From: Pseudomonas persica
GTDB taxonomy: Bacteria > Pseudomonadota > Gammaproteobacteria > Pseudomonadales > Pseudomonadaceae
Length of the DNA stretch: 64,000 nucleotides
Assembly: GCF_900291015.1 (NCBI RefSeq)
Contig: NZ_OLKL01000014.1
Location: 9,834 to 73,833 of the forward strand
Reading direction: 5' to 3'
Each line of letters begins with the position of its first letter. Position 1 is the stretch's first letter. Under the pieces are notes generated by a model that saw nothing but the letters and a program-made list of their open reading frames with translations, did not search any database and was not told where the DNA came from. This document shows, one piece after another, positions 24,617-34,020 of this stretch. A program made the position numbers and the translations under genes.

Positions 24617-26146
24617 GTGCCGCGTCGCATCATCAGAACGCTCAATGCGTTCAGTGCCTGTGCCCTTGCCCTCACCTTGAGCGGTTGTATCGGAACCTGG
24701 GGCATTGCCCCGCAAAGCAAGACGCTGCAAGCCAACACCCTGACCACCGACGCCGCCATACGCGAAGCCGCGACCGACGCCCACTGGCCCGACCAGCAGT
24801 GGTGGCACGCCTATGGTGACCCACAGCTGGACCGCTGGGTTGCCTTGGCCGTGGCCGGTAGCCCGAGCCTGGCCTTGGCTGCGGCGCGGGTGCGCGAAGC
24901 CAAGGCCATGGCCGGTGTGGTCGAGTCGGCGGAAAAGCTGCAGGCCAACGGCCAGGCCACGCTCAAGCGCCACAACTGGCCTGAAGACCAGTTCTATGGC
25001 CCGGGCGCGCTGTCCGGCGCCAACACCTGGGACAACAACGCCGCGATTGGCTTCAGCTATGCGCTCGACCTGTGGGGCCGCGAACGCAATGCCAGCGAGC
25101 AGGCCGTGGACCAGGCGCACATGAGCGTGGCCGAAGTCCGCCAGGCGCAGCTGGAACTGCAGAACAATGTGGTACGCGCCTACATCCAGCTGAGCCTGCA
25201 CTTCGCCCAGCGCGATATCGTCAAGGCCGAGCTTGTGCAGCAGGAGCAGATCCTGGCCCTGGCCAAGCGCCGCCTGGATGCCGGCATCGGCACCCACTTC
25301 GAAGTCAGCCAGGCCGAAGCGCCGCTGCCGGAAACCCACCGCCAGCTCGACAGCCTCGACGAAGAAATTGCCCTGACCCGCAACCAGCTGGCCGCCCTGG
25401 CGGGCAAGGGGCCGGGGGAGGGCGCACAGTTGCAGCGTCCGAGCCTGGCCCTGGCCGCACCGCTGAAACTGCCGTCCAACCTGCCGGCCGAACTGGTCGG
25501 CCAACGCCCCGACGTGGTCGCCAGTCGCTGGCAGGTAGCCGCCCAGGCGCGTGGCATCGATGTTGCCCACGCCGGCTTCTTCCCCAACGTCGACCTGGTC
25601 GGCAGCCTGGGCTTCATGGCTACCGGCGGTGGCCCGCTGGAGTTCCTCACCGGGCGCAAGTTCAACTACAACGTCGGCCCGGCCATCAGCCTGCCGATCT
25701 TCGACGGTGGCCGGCTGCGCTCGCAGCTGGGCGTGGCCTCGGCGGGCTATGACGTCGCCGTGGCGCGCTACAACCAGACCGTGGTCGGTGCGCTGAAGAA
25801 CATCTCTGACCAGCTGATCCGCCGCGAGTCGATGACGGAGCAGTCGCACTTCGCCGCCGAGTCGGTCGCGGCCGCGCAGAAAACCTACGACATCGCCATG
25901 GTCGCTTTCCAGCGTGGCCTTACCGACTACCTCAACGTGCTCAACGCCCAGACCTTGCTGCTGCGCCAGCAGCAGGTGCAACAGCAGGTGCAGGCCGCCC
26001 GCCTGATTGCTCATGCCGAGCTGGTCACTGCCTTGGGCGGCGGCTTGCAGGCTGGTCAGGACGTGCCGAAAGAGGAGCGTCAGGCAGCGCCGAAAACCCC
26101 GGCCACCCTGGCCATTTTCGACAAGAAGCCGGATAACGCCGAATGA
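24617..26146 (+). CDS. Outer-membrane efflux lipoprotein, NodT family
   Basis: A 509-residue TolC-like channel protein. A GTG start is followed by a lipoprotein signal with lipobox LSGC (Cys24). Two outer-membrane-efflux repeats follow, with GYDVAVARYNQTVVGALKNI and QRGLTDYLNVLNAQTLLL typical of RND/NodT factors. It forms the outer-membrane exit for the pump encoded downstream. The stop overlaps the FUSC start by 4 bp. Divergent LysR gene upstream. Confidence 0.9.
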   Translation: MPRRIIRTLNAFSACALALTLSGCIGTWGIAPQSKTLQANTLTTDAAIREAATDAHWPDQQWWHAYGDPQLDRWVALAVAGSPSLALAAARVREAKAMAGVVESAEKLQANGQATLKRHNWPEDQFYGPGALSGANTWDNNAAIGFSYALDLWGRERNASEQAVDQAHMSVAEVRQAQLELQNNVVRAYIQLSLHFAQRDIVKAELVQQEQILALAKRRLDAGIGTHFEVSQAEAPLPETHRQLDSLDEEIALTRNQLAALAGKGPGEGAQLQRPSLALAAPLKLPSNLPAELVGQRPDVVASRWQVAAQARGIDVAHAGFFPNVDLVGSLGFMATGGGPLEFLTGRKFNYNVGPAISLPIFDGGRLRSQLGVASAGYDVAVARYNQTVVGALKNISDQLIRRESMTEQSHFAAESVAAAQKTYDIAMVAFQRGLTDYLNVLNAQTLLLRQQQVQQQVQAARLIAHAELVTALGGGLQAGQDVPKEERQAAPKTPATLAIFDKKPDNAE

Positions 26147-28320
26147 GCACTTCCAGTTTGCCCGTGCGCTGGCTGCAGAGCCTGGAATGGCGCCGGGGCT
26201 TCTTTGCCTGGGCGCGCACCGACGGCGTGACCTGGGTGTACATCTTCAAGGTGCTGGCCGCAGCGTTCATCACCCTGTGGCTGGCCATGCGCCTGGAGCT
26301 GCCGCAACCACGCACGGCGATGATCACCGTGTTCATCGTCATGCAGCCGCAAAGCGGACATGTGTTCGCCAAGAGCTTCTATCGGGTACTCGGCACCCTG
26401 GCTGGCTCGGCGATGATGGTGGCGCTGATCGCCATCTTCCCGCAGAACACCGAGCTGTTTCTGCCCAGCCTGGCCTTGTGGGTGGGCCTGTGCTCGGCCG
26501 GTGCCATGCGCTACCGCACTTTCCGCGCCTATGGCTTCGTGCTGGCCGGCTACACCGCAGCGATGATCGGCCTGCCGGTGCTGCAACACCCCGACCAGGC
26601 GTTCATGGCGGCGGTATGGCGGGTGCTGGAAATTGCCCTGGGCATCCTCGTTTCCACCTTCGTCAGTGCCGCGATCCTGCCGCAGTCGGCCAGCGCCGCC
26701 ATGCGCAACGCCTTGTACCAGCGCTTTGGCGTGTTTGCCGGGGTGGTGGTCGAGGCCTTGCGCGGTGACAGCCAGCGCGACCGTTTCGAGAGCAGCAACG
26801 TGCGCTTTGTTGCCGAGGCGGTGGGCCTTGAAAGCCTGCGTAACGTCACCGCCTTCGAAGATCCGCACATGCGCCGCCGCAGCGGCCGGCTGGTGCGGAT
26901 GAACAGCGAGTTCATGGCCATCACTACGCGCTTCAATGCCCTGCACCGTTTGCTGGAGCGCCTGCGCGCCCGTGGCCCGCTGCAGATCGTCGGCGCCATC
27001 GAGCCGGGCCTGAACACCCTGGTGGAACTGTTGCAACCCTACGTGGGCCGGGCGCTGACCGACGCCGATGCGCTGCGCCTGACCCTGGAGCTGGCCGCCT
27101 ACAAGGAAGGCCTGCAGGCCCAGGTCCGCGGCCTGCGCGCCGAGTACCTGGCGACCGAACCGAGCGAGTCCGACCTGCTCGACTTCCACACCGCCTTCGA
27201 GCTGCTCTACCGCCTCGTCGACGAGATGTACAGCTACGCCGAAACCCACGCCTCGCTGGCCGCGCACCGGCACGAACGCGAGCAGTGGGATGAGCCCTAC
27301 GTGGCGCAGACCAGCTGGCTGGTGTCGTTGGCCGCCGGTGTGCGTGCCTCGGCGGTGCTGTTGCTGCTGGGCAGCTACTGGCTGTTCAGCGACTGGCCCA
27401 GCGGCGCCATGATGACCCTGATCGCCACCGTCACCGTGGGCCTCTCGGCGGCCTCGCCGAACCCCAAGCGCATGTCGTTCCAGATGGCCTGCGGCACGGC
27501 CATGGGTGCCTTCGTCGGCTTCTTCGAAACCTTCTTCGTGTTCCCCTGGATCGACGGTTTCCCGCTGCTGTGCATGGTCCTGGCGCCAGTGTTCGTACTG
27601 GGCGCGTTCCTTTCGTCACGGCCGGCCTATGCCGGCTACGGCATCGGCCTGCTGGTGTTCTTCGCCATCGGTTCGGTGCCGAACAACCTCACCGTGTATG
27701 ACCCGTACACCTTCATCAACGACTACATCGGCATGGTCATCGGCATGTTCGTCTGTGCCGCTGCCGGGGCGATCATCCTGCCGCCCAACAGCCGCTGGTT
27801 GTGGAGCCGCCTGGAGCAGGAGCTGCGCGAGCAGGTGCTGTTCGCCATCAGCGGCCGCCTGCGTGGCATCGGCACGGCCTTCGAAAGCCGCACCCGTGAC
27901 CTGCTGCACCAGGCCTATGGTCTGGCCGCTGGCAAGCCGCAGGTGCAGAGCCAGCTGATGGGCTGGATGTTCACCGTGCTGGAGATCGGTCACGCTGTCA
28001 TCGAGCTGCGCAAGGAGCAGGCCCGTGCGCCGGTGCACCCGGCCTACGCCGAGTCGCAGCCCTGGCGCCAGGCGATCCGCGTGATGGGTCGTGCTCTGGC
28101 CCGGCTGTTCCTGCAGCCCAGCGCCAGCAACCACGAGCGCGCGCTGGTGGCAGTGGACCATGCCATCGCCCGTGTGCAGGCCACCGACGAGCCCTTCGCC
28201 CGCCACTTCGACACTTCGGTGCTGCGCCGCGCGCAAAGCTACCTGCACTTCATCCGTTCTTCCCTGCTCGACCCACAGTCGCCGTTGGCAGCGGCGAAAG
28301 GACTGCCCGATGCTCCGTGA
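26143..28320 (+). CDS. FUSC-family (AaeB-like) efflux pump
   Basis: A 725-residue inner-membrane protein of the fusaric acid resistance/AaeB family. An N-terminal block of about six helices spans residues 30-185, followed by a large cytoplasmic region (185-395). A second helix block lies at about 400-545 and a soluble tail completes it. It pumps aromatic carboxylic acids or similar compounds with the HlyD protein and NodT channel of the same operon. The start overlaps the preceding gene, and the DUF1656 gene overlaps its end. Confidence 0.9.
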   Translation: MSTSSLPVRWLQSLEWRRGFFAWARTDGVTWVYIFKVLAAAFITLWLAMRLELPQPRTAMITVFIVMQPQSGHVFAKSFYRVLGTLAGSAMMVALIAIFPQNTELFLPSLALWVGLCSAGAMRYRTFRAYGFVLAGYTAAMIGLPVLQHPDQAFMAAVWRVLEIALGILVSTFVSAAILPQSASAAMRNALYQRFGVFAGVVVEALRGDSQRDRFESSNVRFVAEAVGLESLRNVTAFEDPHMRRRSGRLVRMNSEFMAITTRFNALHRLLERLRARGPLQIVGAIEPGLNTLVELLQPYVGRALTDADALRLTLELAAYKEGLQAQVRGLRAEYLATEPSESDLLDFHTAFELLYRLVDEMYSYAETHASLAAHRHEREQWDEPYVAQTSWLVSLAAGVRASAVLLLLGSYWLFSDWPSGAMMTLIATVTVGLSAASPNPKRMSFQMACGTAMGAFVGFFETFFVFPWIDGFPLLCMVLAPVFVLGAFLSSRPAYAGYGIGLLVFFAIGSVPNNLTVYDPYTFINDYIGMVIGMFVCAAAGAIILPPNSRWLWSRLEQELREQVLFAISGRLRGIGTAFESRTRDLLHQAYGLAAGKPQVQSQLMGWMFTVLEIGHAVIELRKEQARAPVHPAYAESQPWRQAIRVMGRALARLFLQPSASNHERALVAVDHAIARVQATDEPFARHFDTSVLRRAQSYLHFIRSSLLDPQSPLAAAKGLPDAP

Positions 28321-28525
28321 AACCATGCCCCGTGAAATCGCCTTCCATGGCGTGTACATGCCCACCATGACCTTGATGTTCCTGTTCGCCCTGGGCCTGG
28401 CCTGGGGCCTGGACCGCTTCATTGCCAGCCATGATGGCTACCGCTTCTTCTGGCACCCGGCGCTGCTGCGCCTGAGCCTGTTCGTCTGCCTGTTCGGCGC
28501 CCTGGCGCTGTCGCTCTACTGGTGA
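28310..28525 (+). CDS. DUF1656 small membrane protein (AaeX-like)
   Basis: A 71-residue protein with two membrane helices (about residues 18-37 and 50-69), matching DUF1656/AaeX, the small companion of AaeB-type pumps. The start ATG overlaps the end of the FUSC gene by 11 bp; a second in-frame ATG lies 5 codons later. Its function is unknown. It is always found between pump and adaptor genes, and here precedes the HlyD gene by 10 bp. Confidence 0.85.
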   Translation: MLRETMPREIAFHGVYMPTMTLMFLFALGLAWGLDRFIASHDGYRFFWHPALLRLSLFVCLFGALALSLYW

Positions 28526-28535
28526 GAATCCTTCG

Positions 28536-29396
28536 ATGAAAAAGTTCTTCAGCCTGATCGCCACCCTGTTGGTGCTGGCCGCTGCCGTGGTGATCGGTCG
28601 CCAGTTGTGGCTGCATTACATGACCACGCCATGGACCCGCGACGGCCGCGTGCGTGCCGACATCATCAACGTCGCCGCCGACGTGCCCGGCTATGTGGTG
28701 GATGTGCCGGTCAAGGACAACCAGCGGGTGAAGAAGGGCGACCTGCTGATCCAGATCGACCCCGAGCACTACCAGCTGGCCGTCGACCAGGCCAAGGCGC
28801 AGGTTGCATCGCGCAAGGCCACCTGGGAGATGCGCAAGGTCAACGCCAAGCGCCGTGCCGACATGGACAACCTGGTGATCTCCAAGGAAAACCGCGACGA
28901 CGCCAGCAACATCGCCAACTCCGCCCAGGCGGACTACCAGCAGGCCCTTGCCGAACTGGCTGCGGCCGAGCTGAACCTCAAGCGCACGCATATCGTGGCC
29001 ACGGTGGACGGCTACGTGACCAACCTGAATATCCACAAGGGTGACTATGCGCGTACCGGAGAAGCGGTGATGGCGGTGGTCGACGAGAACTCGTTCTGGG
29101 TGTACGGGTTCTTCGAGGAGACCAAGCTGCCGCATGTGAAGGTGGGCGATCAGGCCGAGCTGCAGATGATGAGCGGCGAGCGCATCAAGGGCCATGTGGA
29201 GAGCATCGCCCGCGGCATCTACGACCGCGACAACCCGCAGAGCCGCGAGCTGATCGCCGATGTGAACCCGACCTTCAACTGGGTGCGCCTGGCGCAGCGG
29301 GTGCCGGTGCGCATTCACATCGATGAAGTGCCGGAAGGGTTTTTGCTGGCGGCGGGGACGACTTGTACGGTGGTGGTGAAGCCGGGTTCGCCTTGA
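28536..29396 (+). CDS. HlyD-family periplasmic adaptor (AaeA-like)
   Basis: A 286-residue membrane-fusion protein. One N-terminal helix (residues 4-25) is followed by the lipoyl half-motif VAADVPGYVVDVPVKDNQRV, then a short coiled coil at about 80-140. The second lipoyl half reads KRTHIVATVDGYVTNL, followed by a beta-barrel domain. Size and sequence resemble AaeA, the p-hydroxybenzoate efflux adaptor. It is the last gene of the operon, linking the FUSC pump to the NodT channel. Confidence 0.9.
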   Translation: MKKFFSLIATLLVLAAAVVIGRQLWLHYMTTPWTRDGRVRADIINVAADVPGYVVDVPVKDNQRVKKGDLLIQIDPEHYQLAVDQAKAQVASRKATWEMRKVNAKRRADMDNLVISKENRDDASNIANSAQADYQQALAELAAAELNLKRTHIVATVDGYVTNLNIHKGDYARTGEAVMAVVDENSFWVYGFFEETKLPHVKVGDQAELQMMSGERIKGHVESIARGIYDRDNPQSRELIADVNPTFNWVRLAQRVPVRIHIDEVPEGFLLAAGTTCTVVVKPGSP

Positions 29397-29414
29397 GTGG
29401 TGTGGCGTCTGTGG

Positions 29415-29637
29415 GATCGAGCGCCGCCCGCGCGGCGCATCGCGAGCTACGCTCGCTCCTACGTTTGTTTCGGGCCAGTCATGTCTGTGACAGACGCGCG
29501 CGACCGCCTGGTTTGCATGACGCAATATCGAGCCATGTGCCAAGGCGTTCGCGCGCAAATCCCACTGGAATAATTGGCCCGAAACAAACGTAGGAGCGAG
29601 CGTAGCTCGCGATGCGCCGCGCGGGCGGCGCTCGATC
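29415..29637. repeat. 63-bp perfect inverted repeat with nested hairpins
   Basis: Arms at 29415-29477 and 29575-29637 are exact reverse complements over 63 bp, with a 97-bp unique spacer. Each arm itself holds two hairpins: GCGCCGCCCGCGCGGCGC and GCGAGCTACGCTCGC. It lies between convergent efflux and universal stress genes. It is unlike the other REP classes in the window. No gene was found in the spacer. Confidence 0.93.
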
Positions 29638-29660
29638 GCCCAGGCGATGAACCTCTCGAG

Positions 29661-30113
29661 TCATCCACCCGCAGCCCCCACCAACACCGGCACCTCAACC
29701 CGGTCAATCACCTTCGCGCTGATCGACGGGTCCAGCAGCCGCCCCAGCCGTGACAGGTGGCGGTGGCCCATGATGATCAGTTCGCAGTTCAGCTCCTGCG
29801 CCTTGGCTACGATCGCCTCGACCGGCTGCCCGGCCACCATGCAGCCCTGGCTGGCGAAGCCGGCTTGCTGCAGCGCGCGCACGGCCTCGGTCACGGCCTG
29901 GTCGGCCTGATGCTGCTCCTCGCAGGCGGCTGGGTATTCCTCCAGTTCTTCGGCGGTGTAGGGCGCGGGTCGCTCGTGCACGGCGAAGGTGGCGTCGATG
30001 GCCAGTAGCACGTGCAGTTCGTGCTCGCCGGGGCGGCAGTAGCGGCGGGCGAGGGTGAGCAGGGCGGTGGATGCAGGGGAGGCATCGATGGCGATCAGGA
30101 CGGGGCTGGGCAT
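29661..30113 (-). CDS. Universal stress protein (UspA family)
   Basis: A 150-residue Usp domain protein. It opens PSPVLIAIDASPASTALL, with the Asp of the first strand, and ends with the ATP-binding signature IIMGHRHLSRLGRLLD followed by S-ISAKVI and VPVLVG. The G-x2-G-x9-G(S/T) pattern is partly kept (GHRHLSRLG then PSIS), so nucleotide binding is plausible. It is a single gene, divergent from the LysR gene at 30323. Confidence 0.88.
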   Translation of the reverse strand: MPSPVLIAIDASPASTALLTLARRYCRPGEHELHVLLAIDATFAVHERPAPYTAEELEEYPAACEEQHQADQAVTEAVRALQQAGFASQGCMVAGQPVEAIVAKAQELNCELIIMGHRHLSRLGRLLDPSISAKVIDRVEVPVLVGAAGG

Positions 30114-30155
30114 GTGGGATCCTTGTTTCGGGCTGGCTAAGGGGTTGTCTGTTCT

Positions 30156-30187
30156 GGCCTCTTCGCGGGTGAACCCGCGAAGAGGCC
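30156..30187. repeat. Perfect 32-bp palindrome, collapsed REP pair
   Basis: Arms GGCCTCTTCGCGGGT and ACCCGCGAAGAGGCC around GA. It consists of the outer heads of a REP pair with both tails and the inner spacer missing. It lies between the divergent usp and LysR genes. Confidence 0.88.
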
Positions 30188-30322
30188 GAACCTGCCATTC
30201 CTCATTCTTGGCTCAATCCACCCGCAGGATAAATGCCCCAGCACGCACGGGCGCATTGCGTCTGGTGCAATCCAGCAACCTGCTACCATCGCCATTCCTC
30301 ACAGCTGTAACGGAAAACGGCC

Positions 30323-31231
30323 ATGCAACTCCCGGACATGAACCTGCTCGTCGCCCTCGATGCCCTGCTCGACGAGGGCAGCGTGGTGGGCGCGGCGCAG
30401 CGCATGAATCTGAGCCCGGCGGCGATGAGCCGGACCCTGGGGCGTATCCGCGATGCATTGGGCGACCCGATCCTGGTGCGCGCCGGCCGTGGCCTGGTGC
30501 CGACGCCGCGGGCGCTGGCCCTGCGCGAGCAGGTGGCGGCACTGGTGGAGCAGGCTGGCGAGGTGTTCCGCAGTGCCGACGAGGTCGACCTGGCCAAGCT
30601 TGACCGGGCCTTCAACATTCGCACCAATGACCTGTTCATCGCCCTCTACGGCGCTCAGTTGCTGAGGCGCATGCACGAGCAGGCGCCGCGCACGGTGCTG
30701 CGCTTTGTGCCGGAAAGCCCCGGCGGCGATGACGACAGCGTGCTGCGTGACGGGCGTACCGACCTGATCATCAGCTCGACCGTCGACCTGGGGCCGGAGA
30801 TCAAGGTGCAGAGCCTGTTCCAGACCTACTACGTGGGTCTGGCGCGGCGTGACCACCCAATCTTCGACCAACCGATCACGGCGCAGCGTTTTGCCAGTTA
30901 TCCACAGATCAGCGTGTCCCGCCGTGGTCGGGCCAACGGACCGATCGATGTGGAGTTGGCCAACTTCAAGGTGCAGCGGCGGGTGGCGCTGATTACCCCG
31001 AGTTTTCACTCGGCGCTGTTCTCGCTGCCGGATTCCGACCTGATCCTGCCGATGCCGGCGAACATCCTCAACAGCGTGCACAAGCTAGGGCTGCCGCTGC
31101 GTTCGTTCGAGATACCGGTGCCGCTGGAGCGGGTGACGGTGCTGCAGGCGTGGCACCCACGGTTTCACAATGACCCGGCGCATCGGTGGTTGCGGCAGAC
31201 CCTGAAGGCTTGCTGCAGCGTCGATCCTTGA
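30323..31231 (+). CDS. LysR-family regulator next to EmrAB-type efflux operon
   Basis: A 302-residue LysR regulator. It starts MQLPDMNLLVALDALLDEGS, with the HTH at about residues 6-65 (LSPAAMSRTLGRIRDALGDP) in the style of the NodD/LinR-like subgroup. The effector domain is at about 90-300. It precedes the MFS-HlyD-NodT operon in the same direction by 157 bp, a region with a REP remnant, so it may regulate that operon. The ligand is unknown. Confidence 0.84.
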   Translation: MQLPDMNLLVALDALLDEGSVVGAAQRMNLSPAAMSRTLGRIRDALGDPILVRAGRGLVPTPRALALREQVAALVEQAGEVFRSADEVDLAKLDRAFNIRTNDLFIALYGAQLLRRMHEQAPRTVLRFVPESPGGDDDSVLRDGRTDLIISSTVDLGPEIKVQSLFQTYYVGLARRDHPIFDQPITAQRFASYPQISVSRRGRANGPIDVELANFKVQRRVALITPSFHSALFSLPDSDLILPMPANILNSVHKLGLPLRSFEIPVPLERVTVLQAWHPRFHNDPAHRWLRQTLKACCSVDP

Positions 31232-31250
31232 GTGATGTTCTGCCTGGGCC

Positions 31251-31272
31251 GGCCTTTTCGCGGGTGACTCGG
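31251..31272. repeat. REP remnant
   Basis: GGCCTTTTCGCGGGTGACTC, a single half REP that has lost its right arm, downstream of the LysR gene. Confidence 0.5.
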
Positions 31273-31388
31273 TTTCGAAGTGGATTGCGCCTGACGCAAC
31301 ATAAAACTGCCGAGAAGTCAGTTTTCGTCAGCATTCGACCTTCTTAGACTTGTTCCAGTCGCAAATTTGTTGCTGGAGATGTCTGCCC

Positions 31389-32930
31389 ATGAATTCCCTG
31401 TCCGCCCCGTCTGCCGCGATTGCCGCCGCCCCAGCGCCGGCCGCGCCTGCGCAGACTGCGTTTGGCCTGCAGGTAGTGGTCGGGCTGTTCGGTGTGTTGC
31501 TGGCCGTGCTGTGCGCGGGCCTCAACGAGTCGGTGACCAAGATCTCCCTGGCCGATATCCGCGGGGCCATGGGCATCGGTGCCGACGAAGGCGCCTGGTT
31601 GCTGGCGGTTTACAGCGCCGCCTCGGTCTCGGCCATGGCCTTCGCGCCATGGCTGGCCACCACGTTCTCGCTGCGGCGCTTCACCATGAGCGCCATCGGC
31701 CTGTTCGCCGTGCTCGGCCTGCTGCAACCGTTCGCCCCCAACCTGCACAGCCTGATGCTGCTGCGTGTGCTCCAGGGCTTCGCCTCTGGCGCCTTGCCGC
31801 CGATGCTGATGAGCGTAGCCCTGCGCTTCCTGCCGCCGGGCATCAAGGTCTATGGCCTGGCCTGCTATGCCCTCACCGCCACCTTCGGCCCCAACCTCGG
31901 CACGCCGCTGGCAGGGCTGTGGACCGAATACGTCGGCTGGCAATGGGTGTTCTGGCAGATCCTCCTGCCCTCGGCGCTGGCCATTGCCTGCGTCGGCTGG
32001 GGCCTGCCGCAGGACCCACTGCGCCTGGAGCGCTTCAAGCAGTTCGACTGGCGCGGCGTGCTGCTCGGCCTGCCCGCCATCAGTTGCCTCGTGCTGGGCC
32101 TGTCGCTGGGCGACCGCTGGGGCTGGTTCGATTCGCCGCTGATCTGCTGGCTGCTCGGCGGTGGCCTGCTGTTGCTGGTGCTGTTCATGTACAACGAATG
32201 GTCCGAGCCACTCCCGTTCTTCCAGTTACGCATGCTGTCGCGGCGCAACCTGAGTTTCGCCCTGGTGACCCTGGCTGGCGTGCTGATCGTGCTTTCGGGC
32301 GTGGGCAGCATCCCGTCGGCCTACCTGGCGCAGATCCAGGGCTACCGCCCGGCGCAGACCAGCCCGCTGATGATGCTGGTGGCCATGCCGCAACTGATCG
32401 CCCTGCCGCTGACCGCGGCGCTGTGCAACATCCGTGCGGTGGACTGCCGCTGGGTGCTGGGCATCGGCCTGGCGATGCTGGCGGTGTCCTGTGTCGGCAG
32501 CAGCTTGCTGACCAGCGAGTGGATCCGTGGCGACTTCTACCCGTTCTACCTGCTGCAGGTGTTCGGCCAGCCGATGGCGGTGCTGCCATTGCTGATGCTG
32601 TCCACCAACGGCATGACCCCGCAGGAAGGCCCGTTCGCCTCCAGCTGGTTCAACACCGTCAAGGGCATGGCCGCAGTGATCGCCGGTGGCCTGCTGGACG
32701 CCATGGGTACCCTGCGCCGGCACTTCCATTCCAACCACCTGGTGGACAGCCTGGGCAACGCCCCGCTGGTCGACGGTAACGCTGCTGGCCTGGCCAGGCG
32801 TATCCACGACCAGGCGCTGGTGCTGACCTCGGCCGACCTCTACCTGGTCATGGCCTGCATTGCCGTGGCCCTGATCTGCCTGATTCCTTTCGTGCCTACC
32901 CGGGTCTATCCGCCGCGCGCGGTGGCCTGA
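31389..32930 (+). CDS. MFS multidrug transporter, EmrB/DHA2 type
   Basis: About 513 residues with 14 predicted membrane helices, the DHA2 (drug:H+ antiporter) layout. ATG 31389 follows a GGAG ribosome-binding site; the N-terminal tail is rich in Ala and Pro. The motif-C-like stretch FGPNLGTPLAGLWTEYVGWQW is at about residues 153-173 (given here in part as FGPNLGTPLAG). It works with the HlyD adaptor and NodT channel encoded next to expel hydrophobic compounds across both membranes. No substrate can be assigned. Confidence 0.88.
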   Translation: MNSLSAPSAAIAAAPAPAAPAQTAFGLQVVVGLFGVLLAVLCAGLNESVTKISLADIRGAMGIGADEGAWLLAVYSAASVSAMAFAPWLATTFSLRRFTMSAIGLFAVLGLLQPFAPNLHSLMLLRVLQGFASGALPPMLMSVALRFLPPGIKVYGLACYALTATFGPNLGTPLAGLWTEYVGWQWVFWQILLPSALAIACVGWGLPQDPLRLERFKQFDWRGVLLGLPAISCLVLGLSLGDRWGWFDSPLICWLLGGGLLLLVLFMYNEWSEPLPFFQLRMLSRRNLSFALVTLAGVLIVLSGVGSIPSAYLAQIQGYRPAQTSPLMMLVAMPQLIALPLTAALCNIRAVDCRWVLGIGLAMLAVSCVGSSLLTSEWIRGDFYPFYLLQVFGQPMAVLPLLMLSTNGMTPQEGPFASSWFNTVKGMAAVIAGGLLDAMGTLRRHFHSNHLVDSLGNAPLVDGNAAGLARRIHDQALVLTSADLYLVMACIAVALICLIPFVPTRVYPPRAVA

Positions 32931-32958
32931 ACCCTGGATGAATTCGAGAACCACTGAA

Positions 32959-34020
32959 ATGACCAACAACCGCAAGACCCTGTTCATCGGCTCGGTACTG
33001 GCCGTGGCCGTCCTGGCCGGCATCGTCGGCCCCTGGATGTTCGGCAGCGACCACCGCCAGAGCACCAATGACGCCTATGTGATCGCCGACTACACCGTGG
33101 TAGCGCCCAAGGTCGCCGGCTTTATCAAGGAGGTGCTGGTGGAAGACAACCAGCAGGTCAGGGCCGGTCAGTTGCTGGCGACCATCGATGCCCGCGACTA
33201 CCAGGCCGCGCTGGATGCCGCACAGGCGCAGTTGCTGGTGGCCCAGGCGCAAAGCGCCGATGCCCGCGCCACCCTCGAACGCCAGGCGTCGCTGATTGCC
33301 CAGGCGGAGGCTGCCGTGAAAGCTGCCCAGGCCGAAGCTGCGTTCGCCGACCATGAAGTCAACCGCTACAGCCGCCTGGCCGAGCAGGGGGCCGGCACCG
33401 TGCAGAGCGCCCAACAGGCGCGCAGCGGGGTCGACCAGGCCCGCGCGCGCCTGGCCAATGCCCAGGCGGCACTGGTAGCGGCGCGCAAGCAGGTGGATAT
33501 CCTTACCGCCCAGGTGGCCAGTGCCGACGGCCAGCTGAAACGGGCCGAAGCGGGGCTGGAAAAGGCCCAGCTCGACTTGTCCTACACCCGCATCACCGCG
33601 CCGGTGGACGGCATGGTCGGCGAGCGCGCCTTGCGTGTCGGTGCCTACGTCAACCCGGGCGCCCGCCTGCTGTCGGTGGTGCCATTGCAGCAGGCCTACG
33701 TGGTCGGCAACTTCCAGGAAACCCAGCTGACCCACGTGCAGCCCGGCCAGGCGGTGAGTATCAGCGTCGACACCTTTGCCGGTGAGACGCTGCAAGGCCA
33801 TGTGCAAAGCATCGCCCCGGCCACCGGCGTGACCTTCGCCGCCGTAAAGCCGGATAACGCCACCGGCAATTTCACCAAGGTGGTGCAGCGCATCCCGGTG
33901 AAGATCGTTTTCGATGATGGCCAGCCGCTGCTTGCCCGCCTGCGCGTGGGCATGTCGGTGGAAGCGACCATCGACACCCGTGGCGACCAGCTGGACGGCA
34001 AAGAGGTAAGCGCACGATGA
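32959..34020 (+). CDS. HlyD/EmrA-family periplasmic adaptor
   Basis: About 353 residues. An N-terminal membrane helix (residues 7-24) is followed by the lipoyl half-motif VVAPKVAGFIKEVLVEDNQQ. A long coiled coil spans about 75-195, rich in Ala/Gln heptads (AQAQLLVAQAQSADARATLE). The second lipoyl half reads YTRITAPVDGMVGERA, then a beta-barrel. It links the MFS pump to the outer-membrane protein. ATG 32959 is preferred, but an in-frame ATG at 32938 would add seven residues; neither has a strong ribosome-binding site. The stop overlaps the next start (ATGA). Confidence 0.88.
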   Translation: MTNNRKTLFIGSVLAVAVLAGIVGPWMFGSDHRQSTNDAYVIADYTVVAPKVAGFIKEVLVEDNQQVRAGQLLATIDARDYQAALDAAQAQLLVAQAQSADARATLERQASLIAQAEAAVKAAQAEAAFADHEVNRYSRLAEQGAGTVQSAQQARSGVDQARARLANAQAALVAARKQVDILTAQVASADGQLKRAEAGLEKAQLDLSYTRITAPVDGMVGERALRVGAYVNPGARLLSVVPLQQAYVVGNFQETQLTHVQPGQAVSISVDTFAGETLQGHVQSIAPATGVTFAAVKPDNATGNFTKVVQRIPVKIVFDDGQPLLARLRVGMSVEATIDTRGDQLDGKEVSAR

